DNA of 10,587 bases, from positions 1 to 10,587 of the forward strand of contig CAMJYF010000029.1 of NCBI GenBank assembly GCA_946409885.1, written 5' to 3'. The notes under the pieces are model-generated. The model saw only the letters and a list, made by a program, of their open reading frames with translations. It was not told the DNA's origin and made no database searches. A program made the translations under genes and the position numbers. This DNA comes from an uncultured Clostridia bacterium. GTDB lineage: Bacteria; Bacillota; Clostridia; Oscillospirales; Acutalibacteraceae. Positions 1 through 7,531 of this stretch are shown in pieces. Positions within the stretch are counted from its first letter, which is position 1. Every line of letters begins with the position of its first letter.

Positions 1-999
1 GATTCCGCCATTGAGCTGAGCGGCTTTGACCTGGACCTGGGCGTGACCACAAAAATGGAAGTCAACGTGGAGCGTCCCGGCGCCGTGGTGCTGAACGCCA
101 AAACCTTCTGCGACATATTAAGGCATCTGCCCGGGGACAACGTGACGCTGGACTGCGACGAAAAAAACGTCTGCACCATCAGAAGCGGCGATATGGAGTA
201 TACGCTGATCAGCCTTTCCCCGGAGGAGTACCCGGAGCTGCCCCGCATCACCGACGAGCAGACGTTCAGGATCGCGCAGAACGTGATGAAGGATATGATC
301 CGCCAGACCATTTTCGCGGTATCGCTGGACGATTCCAAGGCCGTGCACCGGGGCATCAAGTTTGAGATCAACCCCGGGGAGATCCGCATGGTAGCGCTGG
401 ACGGCTACCGGCTGGCCATCCGCAAGGATTTTATCGATTACAACGGCGAGCCCGTCTCCTTTGTAGTGCCGGCCAAAACGCTTTCGGAGCTGATCAAGCT
501 GGCGGGGGACGACGAGGCCTTTATCACCATCAAAAAGGGAAAGCGCCATATCAGCTTTACCGTCAACGGGTACGAGCTGATCTCCAAGCTGCTGGAGGGC
601 GAGTTTCTGGATTACCGGGCGGCCATCCCCACGGCCAAAACGACCGTGGTGCGGGTGAACGCCAAAACCTTTATTGAAAGCATCGAAAGAACCTCCATCA
701 TCATCACCGAAAAAATGCGCAGTCCGCTGCGGTTCATTTTTGACGAGGATATGATCAAAATCTCCGTGGTAACGGCCCTCGGCAGCGCCAACGACAGGCT
801 TTCCGCCTCCGTGGACGGCAAACGGACCGAGATCGGCTTCAACAATCGCTTTATTCTGGACGCGTTACGAAGCTGCGACACGGACGAGGTGCTGGTGCAG
901 CTGAACGGCCCCTTCTCCCCGGCCATCATTCTGCCCCCCGAGGGCGACAGCTTCCTTTACCTGGTGCTGCCGGTGAGGATCAAGAACGAGAATACCTGA
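1..999 (+). CDS. dnaN: DNA polymerase III beta subunit (sliding clamp), 5' truncated by window edge
   Basis: Ring-shaped clamp that tethers DNA polymerase III to the template and recruits other replication and repair proteins. The reading frame is open from base 1, giving 332 residues, so about 40-50 N-terminal residues are missing against the usual 366-378. A GTG at position 43 is internal, not the start. Landmarks: the first-domain segment VVLNAKTF, EEYPELP, then IRQTIFAVS and LDGYRLAIRK of the second domain, and the C-terminal FLYLVLPVRI strand that lines the partner-binding pocket. The motif NAKTF occurs twice (nt 93-107 and 657-671 are identical), reflecting the clamp's internal domain repeat. 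It is the first gene of the origin cluster, and yaaA follows after 33 nt containing the palindrome AAAGCGCTTT (1006-1015). The family call is secure. Confidence 0.97.
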   Translation, partial: DSAIELSGFDLDLGVTTKMEVNVERPGAVVLNAKTFCDILRHLPGDNVTLDCDEKNVCTIRSGDMEYTLISLSPEEYPELPRITDEQTFRIAQNVMKDMIRQTIFAVSLDDSKAVHRGIKFEINPGEIRMVALDGYRLAIRKDFIDYNGEPVSFVVPAKTLSELIKLAGDDEAFITIKKGKRHISFTVNGYELISKLLEGEFLDYRAAIPTAKTTVVRVNAKTFIESIERTSIIITEKMRSPLRFIFDEDMIKISVVTALGSANDRLSASVDGKRTEIGFNNRFILDALRSCDTDEVLVQLNGPFSPAIILPPEGDSFLYLVLPVRIKNENT

Positions 1000-1032
1000 T
1001 TTCTGAAAGCGCTTTATAAAGGAGAAAAGCTG

Positions 1033-1308
1033 ATGGCCAACGACAACGGCAGACCCGTAAAAAAAATCAAGGTGCGGCTGATCCCGCCGGAGGAAAAGAC
1101 GCTGGCGATCACCACGCCCTTTATCAAGCTGGATTCCGCCATGAAGCTGGCGGACGCGGTGGGCAGCGGCGGTATGGCCAAAATGGTGATAGAGGATGAA
1201 CAGGTAAGGGTGAACGGCGAGGTCTGCACCCAGCGGGGCAAAAAGCTCTATCCCGGCGACCGGTTCCGCTTTGACAACATAGAATACGTGATTGCGGCGA
1301 AAGAATGA
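1033..1308 (+). CDS. yaaA: S4-domain RNA-binding protein, YaaA/RlbA type
   Basis: Small S4-fold RNA-binding protein (91 residues) of the family found between dnaN and recF in Firmicutes. Its precise role is not well settled; ribosome association has been proposed for relatives. The S4 core runs from about residue 25 to 85: FIKLDSAMKLADAVGSGGMAK, then VRVNGEV, RRG-like QRGKKLYPGD and a final strand. The protein is about 20 residues longer than Bacillus YaaA (71 aa) because of a basic N-terminal extension (GRPVKKIKVRL). The start is supported by AAAGGAG at 1018-1024, 8 nt upstream. Its TGA stop overlaps the recF ATG (ATGA at 1305-1308), so the two are almost certainly translationally coupled. 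Confidence 0.9.
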   Translation: MANDNGRPVKKIKVRLIPPEEKTLAITTPFIKLDSAMKLADAVGSGGMAKMVIEDEQVRVNGEVCTQRGKKLYPGDRFRFDNIEYVIAAKE

Positions 1309-2390
1309 CCGTCAACCGAATCGAATACAAAAATTACAGAAATATTGAAACGCTGACGCTGGAGCCCTCCGACGGGGTGAACGTCATTTACGGCGAAAAC
1401 GCCCAGGGAAAGACCAACCTGATGGAAGGCATCTGGCTGTTCAGCGGCTTAAAGAGCTTTCGCGGGGCCAAGGACGCGGAGCTGGTTCGCTTTGGTTGCG
1501 GCTTCGGCCGGCTGAAGATGGATTTTTCCGCGGGAGGAAGGGATCAGAAGGCGGAAATCACGGTGGACGCCCGCCGCAAGGCGAAGCTGAACGGCGTAGA
1601 ACTCCCCTCCTGCGCCGGCCTGATGGGTAAATGCAGCGCCGTGGTGTTCTCCCCCACCTTTCTGAACATCGTGAAAAACGGGCCGGAGGAGCGCCGCCGG
1701 TTTCTGGACGCGGCCATCTGCCAAGTAAAGCCCGCCTACGCGCCGCTGCTGGCCTCCTACCATCGGCTGGTGAAGCAGCGCAATTCCCTGCTGCGGGACG
1801 TGCAGTTTGAATCCTCCCTGCTGGATATGCTGGACGTGATCGACGAGCGGCTGGCCGATGCGGGGGAGGCGTTGATCCGCGAGCGGTCTTCTTATATCGA
1901 ACGGCTGATTCCGGCGGCGAAGGCCATCCACGACGGCTTTTCCGGCGGCAAAGAGGAAATGACCCTTGCCTACCTGCGGAAAAACGGGAACAGCGGCAAA
2001 CCGCTGCGGGAGCTGATCAAAGAAAACAGAAGAAACGACATTCTCGGCCGCACCACCTCCGTGGGGCCTCACCGGGACGATATCGATATCAAAATCAACG
2101 GGATCTCGGCCCGCAGCTTCGGTTCACAGGGGCAGCAGCGGAGCTGCGCGGTAGCGCTGAAGCTGGGCGAGGCCGCCGTGATGAAACAGATCACCGGCGA
2201 ACAGCCGGCGGTGCTGCTGGACGACGTGATGAGCGAGCTGGATTCCGGCCGCCAGGACTATATCCTCAACCATATCAAAGGGTGGCAGGTGTTCATTACC
2301 TGCTGCGAGCCCTCCACCGTGCTGCGGATGTGCGGCGGGAAAACCTTTCACATTCACAGTGGTGAATTAACCAAGGCTGAAGAAAATTAG
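1305..2390 (+). CDS. recF: DNA replication and repair protein RecF
   Basis: SMC-like ATPase that helps load RecA at gaps and stalled forks, acting with RecO and RecR. It has 361 residues, normal for the family. Walker A is GENAQGKTNL at about residues 30-39; the ABC-type signature is GSQGQQR at 273-279; Walker B and D-loop are LLDDVMSELD, with D306 and D307 and the D-loop Asp at 313. The conserved VGPHRDD motif lies just before the signature. The ATG overlaps the yaaA stop by 4 nt and has no separate strong ribosome binding site, which fits coupling. The TAG stop lies inside a 7-nt tandem repeat (2385-2401), so the last residues may have been set by the repeat. Confidence 0.96.
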   Translation: MTVNRIEYKNYRNIETLTLEPSDGVNVIYGENAQGKTNLMEGIWLFSGLKSFRGAKDAELVRFGCGFGRLKMDFSAGGRDQKAEITVDARRKAKLNGVELPSCAGLMGKCSAVVFSPTFLNIVKNGPEERRRFLDAAICQVKPAYAPLLASYHRLVKQRNSLLRDVQFESSLLDMLDVIDERLADAGEALIRERSSYIERLIPAAKAIHDGFSGGKEEMTLAYLRKNGNSGKPLRELIKENRRNDILGRTTSVGPHRDDIDIKINGISARSFGSQGQQRSCAVALKLGEAAVMKQITGEQPAVLLDDVMSELDSGRQDYILNHIKGWQVFITCCEPSTVLRMCGGKTFHIHSGELTKAEEN

Positions 2391-2401
2391 CAATTAGCAA
2401 T
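2385..2401 (+). repeat. Tandem heptamer (AATTAGC)2 plus AAT
   Basis: Perfect period-7 repeat over 17 nt. It contains the recF stop codon TAG in its first unit and continues into the 22-nt gap before remB. It occupies the place where a remB ribosome binding site would be expected; the best remaining match is a weak GTGAG at 2402-2406. Confidence 0.8.
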
Positions 2402-2412
2402 GTGAGATTATT

Positions 2413-2664
2413 ATGTTTTTACATCTGGGACAGGAAACGGTGGTCAGCGACAAAAACGTGATCGGCATTTTCGATCTGGACAACGCCACCGTGGCCAAGG
2501 CGACGAGAACGTATCTTTCCGCCAAAGAAAAAGAGAAAAAAGTGTTCACGGTATCCTTCGACCTGCCCCGTTCCTTTACGGTATGCGCGGGCAAAGGCGG
2601 AGAAAACGAGACTGTGTACCTCTCCCCCCTCTCCCCCGCCACCCTTGAAAAAAGAGCCACGTAG
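2413..2664 (+). CDS. remB: RemA/RemB-family regulator (DUF370)
   Basis: Small protein of 83 residues matching Bacillus RemB/YaaB (81 aa) from end to end: the N-terminal FLHLGQETVVSDKNVIGIFD and the C-terminal YLSPLSPATLEKRA are the family's hallmark segments. RemA and RemB influence biofilm-matrix gene expression in Bacillus; RemA is the DNA-binding member and the role of RemB is weaker. In Clostridia the function is mostly inferred. The gene sits between recF and gyrB, its conserved location. The start is fixed by homology (MxxHLG), although no good Shine-Dalgarno is visible. The TAG stop lies within a GTAGC-led hairpin element. Confidence 0.93.
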   Translation: MFLHLGQETVVSDKNVIGIFDLDNATVAKATRTYLSAKEKEKKVFTVSFDLPRSFTVCAGKGGENETVYLSPLSPATLEKRAT

Positions 2665-2683
2665 CACGCAGCCTCAGCTGCGT
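2661..2683 (+). repeat. GTAGC-led hairpin overlapping the remB stop; possible weak terminator
   Basis: GTAGC (2661-2665) is followed by a perfect 7-bp stem ACGCAGC/GCTGCGT with loop CTCA. The 3' arm runs into TTTGT, a short T-tract, so it may end some recF-remB transcripts, but as an intrinsic terminator it is weak. The same architecture occurs in inverted orientation at 2773-2795. Confidence 0.55.
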
Positions 2684-2772
2684 TTGTACCGCGCTTTTAA
2701 TAACAGAAACGCCCGATAAAAAGAGACGTTCTTTTATATAGTTGTTTTACCCATAAAACCGGCTCCGCCGGG

Positions 2773-2795
2773 GCGGCTGTGGGCAGCCGCGCTAC
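2773..2795 (-). repeat. Second GTAGC-led hairpin, inverted relative to 2661-2683
   Basis: Read on the minus strand it is GTAGC, then the 7-bp stem GCGGCTG/CAGCCGC with loop CCCA. Lead, stem length and loop (CCCA against CTCA) match the left copy, but the stem sequence differs while keeping full pairing. It lies next to the 5-bp hairpin at 2759-2771. Confidence 0.6.
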
Positions 2796-2810
2796 CGATA
2801 TCTTCCGTCA

Positions 2811-2838
2811 GCCGGACTTCCGACTGATGACTACCGAC
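2811..2838 (+). repeat. Four imperfect heptamers ending in GAC
   Basis: Consecutive 7-nt units at 2811, 2818, 2825 and 2832 all end in GAC (for example TTCCGAC and TGATGAC). They resemble TGACGAC, the perfect heptamer found on the minus strand at 8714-8727. They are followed after 4 nt by a short hairpin. Confidence 0.55.
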
Positions 2839-2842
2839 TCAA

Positions 2843-2859
2843 ACGGCGCAAGGCGCCGT
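2843..2859. repeat. Perfect 7-bp hairpin just upstream of the gyrB ribosome binding site
   Basis: ACGGCGC, loop AAG, GCGCCGT. The 3' arm ends 5 nt before the A-rich Shine-Dalgarno (2865-2872), so in the leader mRNA it would sit directly next to the ribosome landing site. There is no T-tract, so it is not an intrinsic terminator. Confidence 0.6.
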
Positions 2860-2864
2860 GCTGC

Positions 2865-2872
2865 AAAAGGAG
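2865..2872 (+). promoter_or_regulatory. gyrB ribosome binding site
   Basis: AAAAGGAG lies 6 nt before the ATG at 2879. This favours that ATG over the in-frame GTG at 2858, which lies within the upstream hairpin. Confidence 0.8.
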
Positions 2873-2878
2873 ACCCAT

Positions 2879-4825
2879 ATGAACGACGACATCAACATTC
2901 CCGTAACCGAAAGCTATGACGAAAATTCCATACAGGTGCTGGAGGGGCTGGAAGCGGTCCGCAAGCGCCCGGGTATGTACATCGGTTCCACCGGCGAGCG
3001 GGGCCTGCATCACCTTGTCTATGAGATCGTGGACAACTCCATCGACGAGGCGCTGGCCGGCTACTGCGACAAGATTCTGGTGGAGCTGCTGGACGACGGC
3101 ATTGTGCGCGTGACGGACAACGGCCGCGGCATTCCCGTGGGCATCCACCCCACCAAGGGGATCCCCACCGTCAGCGTTGTATTCACCATTCTGCACGCCG
3201 GCGGCAAGTTCGGCGGCAGCGGTTACAAGGTCTCCGGCGGTCTGCACGGCGTGGGCGCTTCCGTGGTGAACGCCCTTTCCAGCTGGCTGGAGGTGGAGGT
3301 AAAGGACGGCGAGCATATCTACCGCCAGCGGTACGAGCTGGGCGAAATCAAGACTGACCTGGAGGTGATCGGCGACACGACGGAGACCGGCACCAAGGTC
3401 ACCTTTAAGCCGGACCCCACCATCTTCACCGATACCACCCGTTACGACTACGATACGCTGTTGCAGAGATTGCGCGAGCAGGCTTTTCTGAACGGCGGCA
3501 TCCGCATTGTACTCAAGGACCTGCGCACCGACGACATGGTGATCCCGGACCGGGAGGACGACCTGTGCTATGAAGGCGGCATCCGCTCCTACGTGGACTA
3601 CCTGCTGGAAAAGAGCCGCAAAAATCCCCTGCACGACGACGTGATCTACCTGTCCGGTCAGTCCGGCGACTCCACGGCGGAGATCGCCATTCAGTGGTCC
3701 TCCGGCTACGACTGCAATATCATGTCCTTCGCCAACACCATCCACACCATCGACGGCGGCACCCATGAGACGGCCTTCAAAAAAGCCATTGCCAACGTGG
3801 TGAATAAATACGGCTTCGCCTTCAAAAAATTGAAGGAGGGCAACCCGCGCTTAAAGGGCGAGGACATCATGGAGGGCATGATCGCGGTGGTGAGCGTCAA
3901 GCTGACCGACGCCCAGTTCGAGAGCCAGACAAAGGCCAAGCTGGGCAACACCGCCATCGGCACTCTTGTCAACAACATCGTCAACGACAAGCTGTATCAG
4001 TATCTGGAGGACCATCCGGCGCAGGCCGGCATCATCCTGGATAAATCCATCGCCTCCTCCAACGCCCGCGAGGCGGCCCAGAAGGCGCGGGAGGCCAGCC
4101 GGAACAAATCCGGCATCGGCGGCAAGACGAGAATGCCCGACAAGCTGACCGACTGCATATCCAACGACGCCACCAAGACCGAGATCTTCATCGTGGAGGG
4201 CGATTCCGCCGGCGGCTCCGCCGTGGAAGGGCGGAACAGCACCTATCAGGCCATCCTTCCCCTGTGGGGCAAAATGCTGAACGTGGAAAAGGCCCGGGCC
4301 GACAAGATCTACGGCAACGACAAGCTGACCCCCGTGGTGGTGAGTCTTGGCACCGGCATCGGCGAAAACTTCGACATTGAAAAGCTCCGCTACGACAAGA
4401 TCGTCATTATGGCGGATGCCGACGTGGACGGTTCCCACATCCGCACGCTGCTGCTGACCTTCTTCTTCCGGTATATGCCGGAGCTGATCGAGACCGGCCA
4501 CATCTATCTCGCGCAGCCGCCGTTGTTCCGCATCTCCAAGGGCAAGACCCACTACGACGCTTTTACGGACGAGGAGAAGGCGGAATATATTGAAAAACTG
4601 GGCGGCAACGCCGACGTGCAGCGCTATAAAGGTCTTGGTGAAATGGACCCCAGCCAACTGTGGGAGACCACCCTTGACCCGGACAGCCGCACGCTGTTGA
4701 AGGTGACCATGGCGGACGCCGAGCTGGCGGACGAGACCTTTACCATGCTGATGGGCGAGGAAGTGGAGCCCCGGCGCAAATTCATTGAAGAAAACGCGGT
4801 CTACGCGAAGGATCTGGATATTTAA
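2879..4825 (+). CDS. gyrB: DNA gyrase subunit B
   Basis: ATPase subunit of the type IIA topoisomerase that introduces negative supercoils with GyrA. It has 648 residues, the short Gram-positive form without the insert that lengthens E. coli GyrB to 804. GHKL ATPase: catalytic Glu49 in YEIVDNSIDEALAG, DNGRG at 80-84, glycine-rich lid GGLHGVGAS at 120-128. TOPRIM metal site: Glu440 in VEGDSAGGSA, and Asp513, Asp515 and Asp517 in the DADVDGSH region. The C-terminal tail has QRYKGLGEM and EPRRKFIEENA. An in-frame GTG at 2858 would add 7 residues but lacks a ribosome binding site; the ATG at 2879 has AAAAGGAG. Position 463 is Trp (PLWGK) where many gyrases have Lys or Arg. gyrA follows after 14 nt. 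Confidence 0.97.
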   Translation: MNDDINIPVTESYDENSIQVLEGLEAVRKRPGMYIGSTGERGLHHLVYEIVDNSIDEALAGYCDKILVELLDDGIVRVTDNGRGIPVGIHPTKGIPTVSVVFTILHAGGKFGGSGYKVSGGLHGVGASVVNALSSWLEVEVKDGEHIYRQRYELGEIKTDLEVIGDTTETGTKVTFKPDPTIFTDTTRYDYDTLLQRLREQAFLNGGIRIVLKDLRTDDMVIPDREDDLCYEGGIRSYVDYLLEKSRKNPLHDDVIYLSGQSGDSTAEIAIQWSSGYDCNIMSFANTIHTIDGGTHETAFKKAIANVVNKYGFAFKKLKEGNPRLKGEDIMEGMIAVVSVKLTDAQFESQTKAKLGNTAIGTLVNNIVNDKLYQYLEDHPAQAGIILDKSIASSNAREAAQKAREASRNKSGIGGKTRMPDKLTDCISNDATKTEIFIVEGDSAGGSAVEGRNSTYQAILPLWGKMLNVEKARADKIYGNDKLTPVVVSLGTGIGENFDIEKLRYDKIVIMADADVDGSHIRTLLLTFFFRYMPELIETGHIYLAQPPLFRISKGKTHYDAFTDEEKAEYIEKLGGNADVQRYKGLGEMDPSQLWETTLDPDSRTLLKVTMADAELADETFTMLMGEEVEPRRKFIEENAVYAKDLDI

Positions 4826-4839
4826 GGAGGCGCGGACAA

Positions 4840-7446
4840 ATGGCAAAGAGAGAAGTAGAAAACAAGCGCTGGCCGGAGGACCACGAGACCAACATACAGC
4901 CCGTGGAAATCGTCAGCGAGGTCCGCACCAGTATGCTGCAGTACGCCATGAGCGTGCTGGTCAGCCGGGCGATCCCCGACGTGCGCGACGGCCTCAAGCC
5001 CGTGCACCGGCGCATCCTTTACACCATGTATGAAAACAACCTGACGCCGGATAAGGCCTACCGCAAGTGCGCCGATACGGTGGGTACCGTGCTGGGCCGC
5101 TATCACCCCCATGGCGACGCCTCCGTTTACGACGCCATGGTGCGTATGGTGCAGCCCTTTTCACTGCGCTATCCGCTGATCGACGGCCACGGCAACTTCG
5201 GCAATATCGACGGCTACCCCGCCGCCGCCTACCGGTACACGGAAAGCCGCATGAACCGCCTGTCGCTGCACATGCTGGACGATATCAACAAGGAGACCGT
5301 TGATTTCCTGCCCAACTACGACGACCGTCTGCAGGAGCCGGAGGTATTGCCCGTGCGCTTCCCCCAGCTGCTGGTGAACGGCTCCTCCGGTATCGCCGTT
5401 GGTATGGCCACGGAGATCCCTCCCCACAATCTGGGTGAGGTGATCGACGGTATGTGCTGCCTGATCGACAACCCGGACGCGGACCTGGCGGAGATCTGCC
5501 AGTATATCAAGGGACCGGACTTCCCCACCGGCGGCGTCATCATGGGCCGGGCGGGCATCCGCGCCGCCTATGCCACCGGCCGGGGCAAAATCACCCTGCG
5601 GGGCAAGGCGGAGATCGAGGAGGTCAAAAACGGCAGGTTCCGCATCGTGATCACCGAGATCCCCTATAAAGTACGCAAGAAAGACTTAGTCAAAAAGATA
5701 TACGATTACGCCGTAGATAAAAAGATCGAAGGCATCGAGGACGTGGTGGACTACTCCTCCGAGCGGGACGGCGGTATGCGCATTGTGGTGGACCTGAAAA
5801 AGGACGCCAACCCCCAGGTGGTGCTGAACAAGCTGTACACCTACACCGACCTGCAGACCACCTTCGGCGCGATCCTCATCGCCCTGGCGGACGGCAAACC
5901 GCAGATCCTCACATTAAAAGAGATGCTCCAGCGGGCCATCGATTTCCAGTGCGAGATCATCCGCCGCCGCACCATGTTCGACCGCCGCAAGGCCGCCGAG
6001 CGGGCCCACATTCTGGAGGGGTTGAAGATCGCCCTGGATTTCATCGACGAGGTCATCGCCATCATCCGGAGCAGCGCCACCATTCCGGAGTCAAAAGAGG
6101 CCCTTTCGCAGCGGTTCGGCCTGGACGACATCCAGACCACCGCCATCGTGCAGATGCAGCTGGGTCGTCTGGCAGGCCTGGAAAAACAGAAGATCATGGA
6201 CGAGCTGCAGGAAAAGCTGGATTTCATCAAAAAATGCGACGAGATCCTTGGCAGCCACGCCATGGTGCTGGATATCGTGAAGACCGACGCCCTGAACCTG
6301 CGGGATTCCTTCAGCGACGACCGCCGCACCGAGATCTCCGAGGTGGCCGGCGAAGTGGACATTGAGGACCTGATCCCCGAAGAGGAATGCGTCTTCACCA
6401 TGACCCGGATGGGCTATATCAAGCGCATGAGCGCCGACGAGTACCGCATCCAGAAGAAGGGCGGCCGTGGCAAGATCGGCATCACCCGCCGGGAGGAGGA
6501 CGAGGTGGACACCATGTTCACCTGCTCCACCCACGACAACCTGATGTTCCTGTCCTCTACCGGCAAGGCGTATAAGCTGAAGGGCTATGAGATCCCCGAG
6601 GGCAGCCGTACCAGCAAGGGCCTGAACGTGGTGAACATCCTGCCGCTGGAGCCGGAGGAGAAGATCTCCGCCATGCTGGACGTGCCGGACGACCGGGACG
6701 ACAAGTTTGTGTGCATGATCACCAAAAACGGCGTGATCAAGCGCACGGAGCTGACCAACTTCCGCAATATCCGCCGCAGCGGCATCATCGCCATCAACCT
6801 GGACGAGGGCGACGAGCTGATCGATGTGCGCGTCACCGACGGCAGCGACGACCTGTACGTGGCCACCAAAAAGGGTATGGGCGTGCGCTTCAATGAGCAG
6901 GACGCCCGGGCCATCGGCCGCGCGGCCCGCGGTGTAAAGGCCATCACCTTCAAATACCCCGACGACGAGGTGGTTGCCATGGAGATCCTGAAGGAGGGCG
7001 ACGGTGGCAAGCTGCTGACGGTTTCCACCCAGGGTATCGGCCGCAAGAGCGACTACAGCGATTACCGGGTGCAGAACCGGGGCGGCAGCGGCACCATCAA
7101 CTACCGGGTGGATAAATACGGCGACGTGGCCGCGGTGCGCGTGGTCTACGATGACGACGACGCCATCCTCATCACCGAAAGCGGCGTGATGATCCGCGTC
7201 TCCTGCGAGGAGATCCGCGAGTGCGCCAGACCCAGCAAGGGCGTGATTCTGATGAAACTGGCCGAGGACGACAGGGTCATCACCCTGACCACCGCCAAAA
7301 AGAGCGAGGAGGAAAAGCCCGACGCGCTGCCGGAGGACGACTCCCCCGCCGGACCGGACCTGCCGGAGGACGACGCGGAACCGGAGGAGGAAACCTCCCC
7401 CGCGGAAGAAACCGGAGCGGAAGATACTACAGAGATAACAGAATAA
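4840..7446 (+). CDS. gyrA: DNA gyrase subunit A
   Basis: DNA breakage-reunion and wrapping subunit of gyrase, 868 residues. The catalytic tyrosine is Tyr133 in YRYTESR. The quinolone-resistance region reads HPHGDASVYDAMV, with Ala94 at the E. coli Ser83 position, Ser95 next to it, and Asp98 at the Asp87 position. The C-terminal wrapping domain (about 505-820) contains a GyrA box, QKKGGRG, at 538-544; this motif marks gyrase rather than topoisomerase IV. Residues 822-868 form an acidic, Pro-rich tail (21 Asp/Glu in 47) with an internal LPEDD duplication. The ribosome binding site AAGGAGG (4824-4830) overlaps the gyrB stop and lies 9 nt before the ATG, so gyrB and gyrA are one operon. Confidence 0.97.
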   Translation: MAKREVENKRWPEDHETNIQPVEIVSEVRTSMLQYAMSVLVSRAIPDVRDGLKPVHRRILYTMYENNLTPDKAYRKCADTVGTVLGRYHPHGDASVYDAMVRMVQPFSLRYPLIDGHGNFGNIDGYPAAAYRYTESRMNRLSLHMLDDINKETVDFLPNYDDRLQEPEVLPVRFPQLLVNGSSGIAVGMATEIPPHNLGEVIDGMCCLIDNPDADLAEICQYIKGPDFPTGGVIMGRAGIRAAYATGRGKITLRGKAEIEEVKNGRFRIVITEIPYKVRKKDLVKKIYDYAVDKKIEGIEDVVDYSSERDGGMRIVVDLKKDANPQVVLNKLYTYTDLQTTFGAILIALADGKPQILTLKEMLQRAIDFQCEIIRRRTMFDRRKAAERAHILEGLKIALDFIDEVIAIIRSSATIPESKEALSQRFGLDDIQTTAIVQMQLGRLAGLEKQKIMDELQEKLDFIKKCDEILGSHAMVLDIVKTDALNLRDSFSDDRRTEISEVAGEVDIEDLIPEEECVFTMTRMGYIKRMSADEYRIQKKGGRGKIGITRREEDEVDTMFTCSTHDNLMFLSSTGKAYKLKGYEIPEGSRTSKGLNVVNILPLEPEEKISAMLDVPDDRDDKFVCMITKNGVIKRTELTNFRNIRRSGIIAINLDEGDELIDVRVTDGSDDLYVATKKGMGVRFNEQDARAIGRAARGVKAITFKYPDDEVVAMEILKEGDGGKLLTVSTQGIGRKSDYSDYRVQNRGGSGTINYRVDKYGDVAAVRVVYDDDDAILITESGVMIRVSCEEIRECARPSKGVILMKLAEDDRVITLTTAKKSEEEKPDALPEDDSPAGPDLPEDDAEPEEETSPAEETGAEDTTEITE

Positions 7447-7531
7447 ACCGTAAGCCGTTCTGATCGGTCGGTTTGGGTGTGACCGTCGGACGTTGCCGAT
7501 AACCATTTGCATTTGGGTAAAGGGACAAGAT

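Larger units (their letters stand above)
2665..2878. other. remB-gyrB spacer, palindrome rich, no gene
   Basis: 214 nt without a credible coding region. It contains a short AT-rich stretch (about 2695-2758) including an A/T stem AAAAGA/TCTTTT (2719-2735), then a 5-bp hairpin CCGGC-TCC-GCCGG (2759-2771), a 7-bp hairpin (2773-2790), imperfect heptamers (2811-2838) and a 7-bp hairpin (2843-2859). A gyrB promoter is expected in the AT-rich part. TATATA at 2735-2740 is a possible -10, but no -35 at the right distance is convincing. No DnaA boxes were seen. Confidence 0.6.

Noticed and set aside
2665..2878. Origin of replication in the remB-gyrB gap
   Set aside because: No TTATNCACA-type DnaA boxes seen; the short AT-rich stretch alone is not enough. 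oriC is expected beside dnaA, left of the window.
7447..7531. Possible separate promoter for the LCP gene (TTGCCG at 7493, GGTAAA at 7516)
   Set aside because: The -10 match is poor and overlaps the ribosome binding site; readthrough from gyrA is simpler. A weak CGGTC/GACCG stem here has no T-tract.
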